Shown piece by piece: positions 1 through 8,961 of a stretch of 42,157 bases of DNA. The DNA is from CAZEDU01 sp964511185 (GTDB lineage: Bacteria > Myxococcota > Myxococcia > Myxococcales > Myxococcaceae): contig CAZEDU010000033.1 of the NCBI GenBank assembly GCA_964511185.1, positions 1-42,157 on the forward strand, read 5' to 3'. Made by a program: the position numbers and the translations under genes. The notes beneath the pieces are model-generated. The model was not told the DNA's origin and ran no database searches. It was given only the letters and a program-made list of their open reading frames with translations. The stretch's first letter is position 1; every line of letters begins with the position of its first letter.

Positions 1-528
1 ATCAACGGCGAGGCCGGGCAGGCGCGCCAGGCGCTGGAGGGGGCGCTGTCGCGCTACTTCGGCGGCGCGGAGCTGTCGAAGCTGGAGCTCGACATCCGGC
101 GCGAGGTCGGCGCGCCGCTGTTGGTTCGCTACGCGTTCAGAGCTTCCCGCTTCGCGCGCCAAGAAGGAAACGGACGGCTGGTGCTGCAGCCGCTCACCTT
201 CCCGTCGCAGGTCGGGCGGCGGTACGTGCAGCTCGGCGCGCGGCAGACGCCGCTCTTCATCGACGACACGGAAGCGAACTTCACGCAGGTCTCGCTCGAG
301 CTGCCCAAGGGCTTTCGCGTGGCTTCGCTGATTTCGAGCCACGCGCTGAAGACGCCGTTCGGTTTGTACCGCCGCGCCGAGCGGCAAGAGGGGAACAAGC
401 TCCACATCGAGGAGCGCTACCGGCTCGACCAGGCCCGCATCGCGCCGAAGGCCTACGATGCGTTTACTCAGTTCGCGGGGGAAATCGATTTGATTCAGAA
501 CCGTGAGCTGACGGCGGAGAAGAGATAG
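1..528 (+). CDS. DUF3857/transglutaminase-family protein, C-terminal part (cut by window edge)
   Basis: The frame is open from the first base and ends at TAG 526-528, so this is the last 175 codons of a longer gene whose start lies outside the window; a TTG at 121 is internal. The visible part is a beta-rich C-terminal region ending in a helix with the pattern RIAPKAYDAFTQFAGEID. That ending resembles the tail of bacterial DUF3857/transglutaminase-like proteins, where the last domain closes with a 'Y.aF..f...id' helix. These are usually large exported proteins with TPRs or a transglutaminase core. The assignment rests on this ending only. It converges with the TPR gene at 664. Confidence 0.5.
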   Translation: MNGEAGQARQALEGALSRYFGGAELSKLELDIRREVGAPLLVRYAFRASRFARQEGNGRLVLQPLTFPSQVGRRYVQLGARQTPLFIDDTEANFTQVSLELPKGFRVASLISSHALKTPFGLYRRAERQEGNKLHIEERYRLDQARIAPKAYDAFTQFAGEIDLIQNRELTAEKR

Positions 529-538
529 CGGCGTCAAA

Positions 539-638
539 GGCCGTTCACGTCGCCGACGCCGTCAACGTCAACGACCACGTCTACGTCTACGTCGTGGTCG
601 TCGACGTAGTCGTTGACGTTGACGTTGACGTGAACGGC
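539..638. repeat. Long imperfect inverted repeat built from GTCAAC/GTTGAC hexamers between convergent genes
   Basis: Left and right halves pair in several blocks: 542-551 with 627-636 (CGTTCACGTC/GACGTGAACG), 561-575 with 609-623 (15 bp, perfect), 573-579 with 593-599, and TACGTC at 582-587 or 588-593 with GACGTA at 603-608. Each arm is itself made of short tandem units (GTCAAC, GTCTAC, GTTGAC). It fills the gap between the convergent genes ending at 528 and 664, so a bidirectional terminator or cruciform is the simplest role. There is no clear T-tract. Confidence 0.65.
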
Positions 639-663
639 GACGGCGACGGCCTTCGCCTCAACC

Positions 664-1452
664 TCACTCCTCAGGCAGGACATAAGACGAGCCCTGCCGT
701 GACTCCGCCCACTGTTTCACGCTCGGCGCCACCAGGCGCGCGAAGCCAAGCGCCGCGAGCGCAACGAGCGCGGCGTACAAAATCGGCCGCGCCGGCCTCG
801 CCCGCCACGCCCAGAACCGCTCGATGCGCCGCTGAAACGCCGGCGCGAGCCGATACTCGTGCCAGGCCTCTTCGCGCTTGAGCGCGCCCGACGCATCGTC
901 GCCCGCCTTCTCGAGCGCCTGCGCCCACAGCACCCTGCCCTCCACCGTTCCTGGCCGCGCGGCGACGAACTTGGCCAACGCCTCCTGCGCGCCCTTCACA
1001 TCCCCCCGCCTGAGCCGCCAACGCCCGCGCTCGAGCTCAATCTCGCCCATCCGATAGTTCGGGTCCGCCTCCTGCGCATGGGTGAGGAACGCCTCGCCCT
1101 GGTCGACGTGGCCGGCGCCCAAGCAGGCGATGCCCATCGCCACCAGGTGCTGCGCGTCGTCCTCGCCCGCCTCGAGGTTCGGCTTGAGCAGCTCGAGCGC
1201 CCGCGCGTACTGCCCGCGCTCGATGCGGGCCTCGGCCAGCTCGAGCCGGGCGCGGCGGTCATGCGGGTTGTGCTCGAGCATCCGCTCCAGCGTGCCCACG
1301 CGCAGGAACTTTCGGACGCGCCGCCAGGGGCTCGGCAGCACGCGAAAGGTGAAGCGGTCGAACACCCACCAGCCCACCAACACCAGCACCGCGGCGAGAA
1401 TCGGGTTGCCCGTCAGCGCGGTGAGGAGGAGCCAGTAAATCCAGTTCGTCAC
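664..1452 (-). CDS. Membrane-anchored tetratricopeptide (TPR) protein
   Basis: 262 residues, GTG start. Residues about 3-32 form a hydrophobic N-terminal membrane segment, followed by basic residues (RRVRKFLRVG). Residues about 50-170 contain three to four degenerate TPR units (for example RLELAEARIERGQYARALELL), and residues about 225-245 form a second hydrophobic helix near the C-terminus. This suggests an inner-membrane protein-interaction scaffold; the partner cannot be named. It begins 9 bp after the hemW stop and is the last gene of a three-gene minus-strand operon (coiled-coil protein, hemW, TPR). It ends against the hexamer inverted repeat. Confidence 0.8.
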   Translation of the reverse strand: MTNWIYWLLLTALTGNPILAAVLVLVGWWVFDRFTFRVLPSPWRRVRKFLRVGTLERMLEHNPHDRRARLELAEARIERGQYARALELLKPNLEAGEDDAQHLVAMGIACLGAGHVDQGEAFLTHAQEADPNYRMGEIELERGRWRLRRGDVKGAQEALAKFVAARPGTVEGRVLWAQALEKAGDDASGALKREEAWHEYRLAPAFQRRIERFWAWRARPARPILYAALVALAALGFARLVAPSVKQWAESRQGSSYVLPEE

Positions 1453-1461
1453 GCCGCCCGT

Positions 1462-2673
1462 CTACATCAGCCGCGCGCAAATGGCGCTGTGCACGTCCAG
1501 CCCGGCCTCGGTGAGCGCGACGCGCGGCCCGCTTCGCCGCGCGAGCCCACCGTCGACGAGCCGCGCGACCTCCCGCTCGCGCGGCGCGCGCGCCTCTCCG
1601 AACGAGTCGCAGACGGCCGAGAGGTCGACGCCGCTCGTCAACCTCAACCCCATCGCCAGCCGCTCGAAGAACAGCTCGCGCGGCCCAAGCGGCTCCGCCG
1701 TCGCGTCCGGCGACACGCCTTGCTCCACCTGCGCCAGGTACCGCTCGGCGCTGCGCGCGTTCGAGTAGCGCGTGCCTTGGTGCGCGCCGGTGCGGAAAAA
1801 ACCCGTCGCGCCGACGCCGAGCGCCAGGTACTCCCCGCCGGTCCAGTAGAGCGTGTTGTGCCGCGAGTGGAAGCCCGCGCGCGCGTAGTTGGAAATCTCG
1901 TACCGCGCGTAGCCGGCGGCCGCGTACACCCCGCGCACGGCGTGCCCCATCGCGGTGACCTGCTCGTCCGGCGGCAACGACACCTCGCCGCGCTTGAGCT
2001 GCTTGGCGAGCGGGACCTCCTCGGCCAGCGCCTCCGCGTCGAGCGTCAGCGCGTAGGCCGACAAGTGCTCCGGCCCCAACGCCGCCGCGCGCCGCGCGTC
2101 GTCTTCGGCCTGGGCGAGCGACTGCCCGTGCACGCCGTAGATGAAGTCCAGCGAGACGTTCTGAAAGCCCGCCGCGCGCGCCGCCTCGTACGCGCGCACC
2201 GCCGTCTCGCCGTCGTGCTCGCGGCCCAGCGCCTTCAGCGTCGCGGGCTGAAACGACTGCACGCCCATCGACAGCCGCCCAATGCCCGCCGCGCGGTAGT
2301 CGGCGAAGCGGCTGGCGTCCGCCGCGCCCGGGTTCGCCTCCAGCGTCACCTCGGCGCGCGCGTTCACCTTCCAATGCGACGCGATGCCGTCGAGCACCGC
2401 GCCCACCCAGCGCGCGCTCCAGAGGGACGGCGTGCCGCCGCCGAAGTAGATGGAGTCGACCTCGCGCCCGGAGAATTGGCCCGCGCGCGCCTTCAGCTCC
2501 CGCAGCACCGCCTGGGCGTAGCGCGCTTGAGGCACCTCCTTCGCCACCGTCGAGGCGAAGTCGCAGTACGGGCACTTCGACAAGCAGTAAGGGAAGTGCA
2601 CGTAGACGCCAAAGCGGGCGGCCTCGACGCCGGTCCACGCGTCGAGCGGAGCGCGCGGGCTGGCCTGCGTCAC
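1462..2673 (-). CDS. hemW: HemW-type radical SAM protein (heme chaperone / coproporphyrinogen III oxidase-like)
   Basis: 403 residues from GTG at 2673. The radical SAM iron-sulfur motif is HFPYCLSKCPYC, with Cys30, Cys34 and Cys37. The SAM-binding GGGTPS is at 78-83, and a HemN_C-type C-terminal domain follows (about 310-400). The length and the short N-terminus fit HemW, now regarded as a heme-trafficking protein, better than oxygen-independent coproporphyrinogen oxidase HemN, which is longer (about 450 residues) and has a different N-terminus. The start overlaps the upstream stop as GTGA (2670-2673), indicating translational coupling to the coiled-coil gene. Longer in-frame starts run into that gene and were not used. 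Family assignment is firm; HemW versus another HemN-like paralogue is inference. Confidence 0.9.
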   Translation of the reverse strand: MTQASPRAPLDAWTGVEAARFGVYVHFPYCLSKCPYCDFASTVAKEVPQARYAQAVLRELKARAGQFSGREVDSIYFGGGTPSLWSARWVGAVLDGIASHWKVNARAEVTLEANPGAADASRFADYRAAGIGRLSMGVQSFQPATLKALGREHDGETAVRAYEAARAAGFQNVSLDFIYGVHGQSLAQAEDDARRAAALGPEHLSAYALTLDAEALAEEVPLAKQLKRGEVSLPPDEQVTAMGHAVRGVYAAAGYARYEISNYARAGFHSRHNTLYWTGGEYLALGVGATGFFRTGAHQGTRYSNARSAERYLAQVEQGVSPDATAEPLGPRELFFERLAMGLRLTSGVDLSAVCDSFGEARAPREREVARLVDGGLARRSGPRVALTEAGLDVHSAICARLM

Positions 2674-4232
2674 TTCTTCGCCTTCCCCTGCAGCTGCGCC
2701 TCCAGGCGGGCGACCTTGGCCCGCAGCGACGCCGCGGCCTCCATCGCCGCTTCGGCGGCGACGAGCTTGCGCTTCATGTTCGCCAGGTCGGTCTTGAGCT
2801 GATCTCGCTCGGCCACCACCGCGGGGTCCGCGGCCGGCGCGGCCTTGGGCGCGCTGGCCATGGACTTCTCGAGCTTCTCGACCTTCACGAGCAGCTCGCG
2901 CTCCTTGCGGTCGCTCTCGATGATCTTCCACTCGACCTGCTCGCGCTCTTTTCGTTCCTTCTGCAGGGCGGCCTGCGCCTCCATCGCCTTGCGGTTGGCG
3001 ACGTTGAGCTCGTCGCGCAGCTTCTTGGTGTTCGCGGTCTCCGCCTCGCCCCGCACGCGCGCCGCCTCGTCCTCCAGCCGCGCCCGCTCCGCTTCGAGCG
3101 CGCCCAGCTCGGCGCGCGCCCGGTCGAGCTCGGCCTGGATGCCGGCGGCCTTGGTCCGCTCGTCCCGCAACGCGGCCTCGGCGTCCGCCTTGAGCTTGTC
3201 GAGCTGCTTCTGCAGCTTGCCGAGCTCGCCCTGCGTGGCCTGCGCGCCCTGCGCCGCCTGGTCGCGCGCGCTCACCAGCGCGGTGAGCTGGCCTTCGATC
3301 TCCTCGCGCTCCTGCTTGCCGAGCTGCACCTCGGCCTGCGCCGCGTCGCGCTCGGCGGTGAGCGTGCGCACCTCCTCGGTGAGCCGCTCCACCTCCGCCG
3401 CGAAGCCCTGGTTCTCGGCGGTGACGTGCGAGTACTGCTCGTTCACCGCCTCGAGGTTCCCTTCCACCTCGGACTTCTGGGTCACGAGCTCCGAGACGCG
3501 GTCCTGCGCGAGCGTCAGCGCCTCCTTGGCGCCGATCAGCTCCTCGGCCACCTGCGCCCGCGCGGTGCGCTCGTTCTGCAGCTCCTGCGACAGCTCGGGC
3601 ACCTGCGCTTCCACCTCGGCGAGCGCGCGGCTCAAGTCCTTGCGCTCGGCCTCGCTCTGCTCCAGGGCCTTGGTCAGCTCGAGGATCTTCGCGTCCGCCG
3701 CTTCGGCGCGGACGGTGTCCTTCTCGAGCATGTCCTTGAGCTGCGTCACCTTCTCCGGCAGCTCGCGCAGCCGCGAGAGCTCCTCGAGCGCGGCGTCCAG
3801 CTTGGCCTTCCAGTCGGTGGCGACCAGGCGCAGCTGCTGCGCTTCGTTGTCGACCGCGGTGTAGAGCGAGCGCGCCCGCCCGAGCGTCTCTTCCTTCTGC
3901 TTGATGACCTGGCGGAAGAACTCCAGCTTCTCCTCCGGCCCGCCGCGGGGCGGCCTGGGCTCGGGAGGCTCTTGGAACGGATCCGGGCCCGCGGGGCGAA
4001 CCACCTGGGGCGGCAGCCCCGGCACCGCGCTCGGCGTGCTCGCCGGCGGCCCGCTCGCCACGCTCGGCATCGACGGCAGGGTGGCGTTCGAGCGCTTCGG
4101 CAGCGGCGGAGGGGCGGGCAACGGAGGAGGCACCGCCTTGGCCGCCGCGCCGCCGCCAGAACCGGGTGCGCCGGGCTCGTCGTTGAGGCTCGCCCTCAGG
4201 TCCTCGAATGGGTTCAGGTCATCCGGCGGCAT
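2670..4232 (-). CDS. Large coiled-coil protein with proline-rich N-terminus
   Basis: 520 residues, ATG at 4232. Residues 1-20 are acidic (MPPDDLNPFEDLRASL). Residues about 25-100 are Pro/Gly/Ala-rich and disordered. Residues about 105-510 are an almost unbroken heptad-type coiled coil rich in Glu, Ala, Lys, Arg and Leu, ending in a basic KAKK tail. There is no signal peptide or membrane helix, so it is probably a cytoplasmic filament or scaffold. Similar low-complexity coiled-coil proteins are common in myxobacteria (some in motility or cell architecture), but no specific family can be assigned because coiled-coil similarity is uninformative. It is first in the operon with hemW and the TPR gene and diverges from the M16 peptidase across 98 bp. 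Confidence 0.8.
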   Translation of the reverse strand: MPPDDLNPFEDLRASLNDEPGAPGSGGGAAAKAVPPPLPAPPPLPKRSNATLPSMPSVASGPPASTPSAVPGLPPQVVRPAGPDPFQEPPEPRPPRGGPEEKLEFFRQVIKQKEETLGRARSLYTAVDNEAQQLRLVATDWKAKLDAALEELSRLRELPEKVTQLKDMLEKDTVRAEAADAKILELTKALEQSEAERKDLSRALAEVEAQVPELSQELQNERTARAQVAEELIGAKEALTLAQDRVSELVTQKSEVEGNLEAVNEQYSHVTAENQGFAAEVERLTEEVRTLTAERDAAQAEVQLGKQEREEIEGQLTALVSARDQAAQGAQATQGELGKLQKQLDKLKADAEAALRDERTKAAGIQAELDRARAELGALEAERARLEDEAARVRGEAETANTKKLRDELNVANRKAMEAQAALQKERKEREQVEWKIIESDRKERELLVKVEKLEKSMASAPKAAPAADPAVVAERDQLKTDLANMKRKLVAAEAAMEAAASLRAKVARLEAQLQGKAKK

Positions 4233-4330
4233 GACGTAGGTAGGAACACTACCCCTTTTGTCGCGCCCCTTTAAGCCGACATGGGGTTCGGCTTGGCAAA
4301 CGCGCGCTTTGAGGGCAGGGTCGGTGGGAT

Positions 4331-6928
4331 ATGGCGCTGCGCTTTCAGCTCGACAACGGGCTCACCGTCGTCTTCGAGGAGCAACACGCGGCGAAGGTCG
4401 CCGCCTTCCAGGTGTGGGTGAAGGCAGGCAGCGCGGATGAACAGGAGGACCAGGCGGGGCTGGCCCACCTCCACGAGCACATGCTCTTCAAGGGGACCGA
4501 GCGGCGCGGCCCAGGAGAAATCGCCCACGCCATCGAGGCGCGCGGCGGGGAGATCAACGCCTGGACGTCGTTTGATCAGACCGTCTACCACGTGGTGCTC
4601 GCCAGCCCGTTCGCGGAGGCCGGCCTCGACGTGCTGGCCGACGCGGTGCGCCGCTCCACCTTCGACGCCGAGGAGCTCGCGCGCGAAATCGAGGTGGTCT
4701 GCGAGGAGATCAAGCGCAGCGAAGACAGCCCCAGCCGCCGCGCGTCGAAGGACCTCTTCACCACCGCGTACCAGACCCACCCTTACCGGCGTCCGGTCAT
4801 CGGCTGGGAGCAGTCGGTCAAGAGCTTCACGCGCGAGAAGGTGCTCGAGTTCTACGGCCAGCACTACCACCCCCAGAACATGGTGCTCGCCGCCGCCGGC
4901 GACATGACCGAGAAGGAGCTGCGCGCCTGGGCCGATAAACACCTGGGCGGCGCGTGGGGCGCCCCGCGCGAGAAGCAGGCGACGCGCCCCCGCGAGCCGA
5001 AGCACGCCGGCCGTCAGGACCTGGTGCGCGACGACGACGTGCGCGAGGCCTACCTGAACCTGGCGTTCGCGATTCCTTCCGTCGACCACGACGACACGCC
5101 CACGCTGGACGTCCTGGCGATGCTCACCGGCCAAGGCGACACCTCGCGGCTGGTGTTGGAGGTCAAGCGCAAGCGCTCGCTCGTCAACGACGTGCACGCC
5201 TACGCGTACACGCCGAGGGACCCCGGGCTGTGGACCACCTCGCTCACCGCCCCGCCCGAGAAGGTCGGGCCCGCGCTGAGCGCCACCATCGAGGTGCTCG
5301 CCGACCTGACGCGCCACCCGGTGACCGCCGAGGAGCTCGCCACGGTGAAGGCGCTCATCGAGTCGGAGGCCGTCTACCAGCGCGAGACGGTGCAGGGCGT
5401 GGCGCGCAAGCTCGGCTACTACCAGGCCGCGGTCGGCGGCATCGAAGAGGAGGCGCGGTACTACCAGCGCGTGGCGGCGCTCACGCCCGAGCACCTGCTC
5501 GAGGTCGCGCGCAAGTACTTCGACTTCGACCGCGGCGTGCTCACCGGCCTGATGCCGGAGGGGAGCGGCTTCGACGCGAAGCAAGGCTGGGCGCTGATCG
5601 ACGACGCGCGCGCGCGCAAGACCGGGCCGTTCGCGACCAAGCGCAAGGCGAAGGTCGACTCGCCGCCGATGCAGGTGACCGGTCGGTCGCGCGCCGAGTC
5701 GAGCCCGCTCGTCGTAGAGAAGCTGCCCAGCGGCGCGACCGTCGTCGTGCGGCCCGAGCGCGCGGTGCCGCTGGTGGCGATGCGCGCGGTGTTCCAAGGC
5801 GGGCTCCGCTACGAGTCGGCCGACACCAACGGGCTCACCACCTTGCTCTCGCGCACGCTCGCCAAGGGCACCGCGACGATGTCGGCCGAGGACATCTCGC
5901 ACACGATGGACGACTGCGCGGGCGCGCTCTCCGGCGCGGGCGGCCGCAACTCGATGTCGCTGCGCGCCGAGCTGCTCTCGCGCCACTTCGAGCGCGGCTT
6001 CCACGTCTTCGCCGAGTGCCTGCTCGAGCCGGCGTTTCACCCCGCCGAGGTGGACCGCGAGCGGCTGCTGCTCCTGCAGGACATCGTCACCCGGGAAGAC
6101 AAACCATCGGGCGTCGCCTTCGACCTGTTCGCGAAGACGCTGTTTCAGCAGCACCCCTACCGGCTGAGCGCGCTCGGCGAAGGTCCGGTGGTGGAGCGGC
6201 TCACGCCCGACGACCTGCGCCGCTACCACGCGCAGCACATGGACCCTTCGCAGCTCATCTACTGCGTGGTCGGCGACGTGGACGTCGACCGCGTGCTGAA
6301 GCTCGCGCACGAGCGGTTCGGCCAATCGAAGGGCCAGGCGGCGCCGGCGCCGACCGTCGCGCCCGAGCCGCCGCTCACCGCGCCGAAGAAACGCACCCGG
6401 TCGCTCGCCAAGGCGCAGACGCACCTGGTCTTGGGCTTCATCGGCGCGCGCATGACCGACCCCTGGCGCCGCGCGCTCGAGGTGATGTCGACGGTGCTGT
6501 CCGGCCAAGGCGGGCGGCTCTTCGTCGAGCTGCGCGACAAGCGGTCGATGGCCTACAGCGTGTCGAGCTACTCCATCGAAGGCGTCGACCCGGGCTACTT
6601 CGCCGTCTACATGGGCACCAGCCCCGAGAAGGTGGACGCGGCGCTGGAGGGCATCCGCCACGAGCTGGAGCGAATGAAGGAGGAGCGGGTGAGCCCCGCC
6701 GAGCTCGAGCGCGCGCAGCAGCACCTGGTCGGCACGCACGAGATTGGCCTGCAGCGCAACGGCGCGCGCGCCGCGGTGATGGCGCTCGACGCCTGCTACG
6801 GCTTGGGCGCCGAGAAGTACCGCCACTACGCCGACGAGGTCTGGAGCGTCACCCGCGATGACGTGAAGGACGTCGCGGAGCGCCTGTTTCAGTTCGAGCG
6901 GAGCGCGCTCGCCATCGTGGGGCCTTGA
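4331..6928 (+). CDS. M16-family zinc metallopeptidase, two-module (insulinase/processing-peptidase type)
   Basis: 865 residues, ATG at 4331. The inverted zinc motif HLHEH gives His46, Glu49 and His50, and the distal ligand Glu126 lies in VVCEEIKRSED, 76 residues after His50 as expected for the family. Two successive M16 units are visible: an active N-terminal module (about 1-440) and a C-terminal module (about 465-865) that lacks HxxEH and would form the other half of the clamshell. No signal peptide is evident, so it may act in the cytoplasm, although related two-module proteins are periplasmic in some bacteria. Substrates are probably short unfolded peptides. It heads a plus-strand run with the small gene at 6964, prmA and rsmE. 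Confidence 0.92.
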   Translation: MALRFQLDNGLTVVFEEQHAAKVAAFQVWVKAGSADEQEDQAGLAHLHEHMLFKGTERRGPGEIAHAIEARGGEINAWTSFDQTVYHVVLASPFAEAGLDVLADAVRRSTFDAEELAREIEVVCEEIKRSEDSPSRRASKDLFTTAYQTHPYRRPVIGWEQSVKSFTREKVLEFYGQHYHPQNMVLAAAGDMTEKELRAWADKHLGGAWGAPREKQATRPREPKHAGRQDLVRDDDVREAYLNLAFAIPSVDHDDTPTLDVLAMLTGQGDTSRLVLEVKRKRSLVNDVHAYAYTPRDPGLWTTSLTAPPEKVGPALSATIEVLADLTRHPVTAEELATVKALIESEAVYQRETVQGVARKLGYYQAAVGGIEEEARYYQRVAALTPEHLLEVARKYFDFDRGVLTGLMPEGSGFDAKQGWALIDDARARKTGPFATKRKAKVDSPPMQVTGRSRAESSPLVVEKLPSGATVVVRPERAVPLVAMRAVFQGGLRYESADTNGLTTLLSRTLAKGTATMSAEDISHTMDDCAGALSGAGGRNSMSLRAELLSRHFERGFHVFAECLLEPAFHPAEVDRERLLLLQDIVTREDKPSGVAFDLFAKTLFQQHPYRLSALGEGPVVERLTPDDLRRYHAQHMDPSQLIYCVVGDVDVDRVLKLAHERFGQSKGQAAPAPTVAPEPPLTAPKKRTRSLAKAQTHLVLGFIGARMTDPWRRALEVMSTVLSGQGGRLFVELRDKRSMAYSVSSYSIEGVDPGYFAVYMGTSPEKVDAALEGIRHELERMKEERVSPAELERAQQHLVGTHEIGLQRNGARAAVMALDACYGLGAEKYRHYADEVWSVTRDDVKDVAERLFQFERSALAIVGP

Positions 6929-6963
6929 CGCAACGGCGCGCTTTGCGCCACACCACGCGCGCG

Positions 6964-7209
6964 ATGTCCGACGAAGCACCAGCACGCGAAGGCTGGCTCC
7001 ACCTGATGCTGCTCATGCGCAGCGCCGACGACGCGGCCGCGCGCGCCGGCCAGGGCTGGGCCGACGCCGTGGCGCAAGGCGATGAGAGGCTGGCCGAGTT
7101 CTTCCGCCGCTCGCAGCGCGAGCTCTCCGGCACCGCGTTCGAAGCGCGCCGCCTGCTCGAGGCCGCGCTCACGCAGCCCGAGCGCTTCCCCGAAGAGGCC
7201 GTGCCCTGA
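6964..7209 (+). CDS. Small helical hypothetical protein
   Basis: 81 residues from ATG at 6964 (MSDEAPAREGWLHLML). A TTG at 6925 overlapping the M16 stop would add 13 residues but gives an uncharacteristic N-terminus. The protein is amphipathic-helical, acidic and alanine-rich, without cysteines or a signal peptide. It lies 35 bp after the peptidase and 4 bp before prmA, so it is almost certainly co-transcribed. I recognise no family. Codon-position GC bias matches the neighbours, which supports a real gene. Confidence 0.6.
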   Translation: MSDEAPAREGWLHLMLLMRSADDAAARAGQGWADAVAQGDERLAEFFRRSQRELSGTAFEARRLLEAALTQPERFPEEAVP

Positions 7210-7213
7210 CGCC

Positions 7214-8089
7214 ATGTCCCAGCAGAGCCAATACCACTCCGTCACCGTCGACTTGCCCGAAGGCTCCGCCGAGCTGGTGTCGCAGGCGCTGCACGACCTG
7301 GGCGCGCTGGGCCTCGAGGTGCGCGACCGAGAAGCGCCGCCGATGCCCGGCGTCCGCGGCCCCAACCCCGGCGAGGCCATCATCGTCGCGTTCTTCGAGG
7401 CGCGCGCCGACGCCGAGTCGGCGGTGAGCGAGGTGCAGGCCGGGTGGCCCGAGGCGCGCGTGCAGCTCGAGGCGGTGCCGGCGCAGGACTGGTCGAACCA
7501 GTGGAAGTCGCTCATCCGCTCGGTGCAGGTCGGGCGGCTCTGGGTCGGCCCGCCTTGGGAGCGCGAGCAGGCGCCGAGCGACAAGGTGGTCATCGTCGTC
7601 GAGCCGAAGATGGCGTTCGGCACCGGCGACCACCCGACCACCTCGCTGTGCCTCGCGGCGGTCGACGACTTCCTCCAGGCCCACCCGAACGCCAGCGTGC
7701 TCGACGTCGGCACCGGCACCGGCGTCTTGGCCATCGCCGCCAAGAAGCTGAACGCCGGCCGGGTGGTCGGCATCGACAACGACCTGATGTCGGTGGCGCT
7801 CGCGAAGGAGAACGCGCAGGTCAACCACGTGCTCGACATCGACCTGTCGGCCAAGACGCTGAGCCAGCTTCAAGGGCCGTTCGACTTGGTGGTGGCGAAC
7901 ATCCTGGCCAACACGCTCATCGAGCTCGCGCCCGCGCTTTGCGCTCACGTGAAGAACAGGCTGGTGCTCGCCGGCGTGCTCCAGCATCAGAAGGGCGAGG
8001 TCGAGGCGGCGTTCGTGAAACACGGCTTGAGGCCGCTGCCGGGCGCCAGCCAAGGCGAGTGGGTGCGGCTCGACTTCGTGCGGGCGTAA
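7214..8089 (+). CDS. prmA: Ribosomal protein L11 methyltransferase
   Basis: 291 residues. The PrmA signature MAFGTGDHPTT is at 133-143, the class I SAM-binding loop DVGTGTG at 164-170, and the post-core VVANILANTL at 226-235 (the NPPY-equivalent region of this family). The N-terminal about 100 residues form the L11-recognition domain. In Escherichia coli PrmA trimethylates L11 at several amino groups. It starts 4 bp after the small gene, and rsmE follows with 1 bp between. The pairing of two ribosome methyltransferases is common in bacteria and supports both calls. Confidence 0.95.
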   Translation: MSQQSQYHSVTVDLPEGSAELVSQALHDLGALGLEVRDREAPPMPGVRGPNPGEAIIVAFFEARADAESAVSEVQAGWPEARVQLEAVPAQDWSNQWKSLIRSVQVGRLWVGPPWEREQAPSDKVVIVVEPKMAFGTGDHPTTSLCLAAVDDFLQAHPNASVLDVGTGTGVLAIAAKKLNAGRVVGIDNDLMSVALAKENAQVNHVLDIDLSAKTLSQLQGPFDLVVANILANTLIELAPALCAHVKNRLVLAGVLQHQKGEVEAAFVKHGLRPLPGASQGEWVRLDFVRA

Positions 8090-8090
8090 G

Positions 8091-8831
8091 GTGCCCGTTC
8101 GCCTGCACGCCGAGATTCCCGCCGCCCCGCCCCAGCGGCTCGAGGTGCGCGGCGAGTCGTTCCACTACCTCTCGCGCGTGTTGCGTCTGGAAACCGGTGA
8201 CGCGCTCGAGGTGTTCGACGGCGCCGGGCGCGCGTTCGCGGCGCGCGTGGTGGCGCTGGGCAAAGAAGAGGCGACGCTCGAGCTCGGCGCGCCGGTGACC
8301 GCGCGCGCGCCCACCCGGCGCATCACCGTGGTGCAGGGGCTGCCCAAGGGCGACAAGCTGGAGCTGGTGGTGCAGAAGGCCACCGAGCTCGGCGCCGCGG
8401 CCATCGTCCCTGTCGTCACCGCGCGCAGCGTGCCCAAGCTCGACGCGAAGGGCGCGAAGAAGAAGCAGGAGCGCTGGAGCAAGATCGCCACCGAGGCCGC
8501 GCGCCAGTGCGGCCGGTCGGACGTGCCCGAGGTGACAGAGCCGCGCGCGCTCCTCGACGCCGCCCGCGCGCTCGCCGCGTCGTCCACCCTGCTGGTCCTG
8601 GACGAAGAGGAGAAGGCCCTCTCCCTGTCGCGCGCGCTCGCCTCCGTCGGCGCCCAGGCGCCGCTCGCGCTCGTCATTGGCCCCGAGGGCGGGCTGACGC
8701 GCGACGAAGTCGCCCAGCTCGAGCGCTTGGGCGCCCGCTCGGTCACCTTGGGGGCGCGGATCCTCAGGACCGAGACCGCGGCGCTGGCGGCGCTCGCGGT
8801 GCTCTTGCATCTGAGCGGAGAGCTCGGCTGA
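8091..8831 (+). CDS. rsmE: 16S rRNA (uracil1498-N3)-methyltransferase
   Basis: 246 residues, GTG start 1 bp after the prmA stop. The N-terminal PUA-like domain contains FHYLSRVLRLETGD at 24-37. The SPOUT methyltransferase motifs are PKGDKLELVVQKATELG (85-101), EAARQCGRSDVP (135-146), LVIGPEGGLT (194-203) and LGARILRTETA (220-230), all diagnostic of RsmE. It methylates U1498 of 16S rRNA in the assembled small subunit. It is the last gene of the M16-prmA-rsmE run. Confidence 0.95.
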   Translation: MPVRLHAEIPAAPPQRLEVRGESFHYLSRVLRLETGDALEVFDGAGRAFAARVVALGKEEATLELGAPVTARAPTRRITVVQGLPKGDKLELVVQKATELGAAAIVPVVTARSVPKLDAKGAKKKQERWSKIATEAARQCGRSDVPEVTEPRALLDAARALAASSTLLVLDEEEKALSLSRALASVGAQAPLALVIGPEGGLTRDEVAQLERLGARSVTLGARILRTETAALAALAVLLHLSGELG

Positions 8832-8961
8832 CTTCCGGCCGGCCGCTCGCCGCGCCTGCCTGCCCTTCTCTCGCCCATCCCTACCGTTCACGGGAATGCC
8901 GCCACACCGTTTGGCGCAGGGACCTTTCGTCCGTGGGTCACCGGAACCAAGGAGAAGGAAA

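Noticed and set aside
1462..2931. Longer start for hemW at 2931
   Set aside because: The extra N-terminus is antisense-like sequence overlapping the coiled-coil gene. GTG at 2673 gives a normal HemW N-terminus and a GTGA overlap.
4271..6985. Long minus-strand frame (904 codons) opposite the M16 peptidase; similar shadows opposite 10807-13086, 27814-30336, 30956-32620 and 36101-39211
   Set aside because: Arg/His/Leu-rich low-information sequence without motifs, overlapping genes with clear catalytic signatures.
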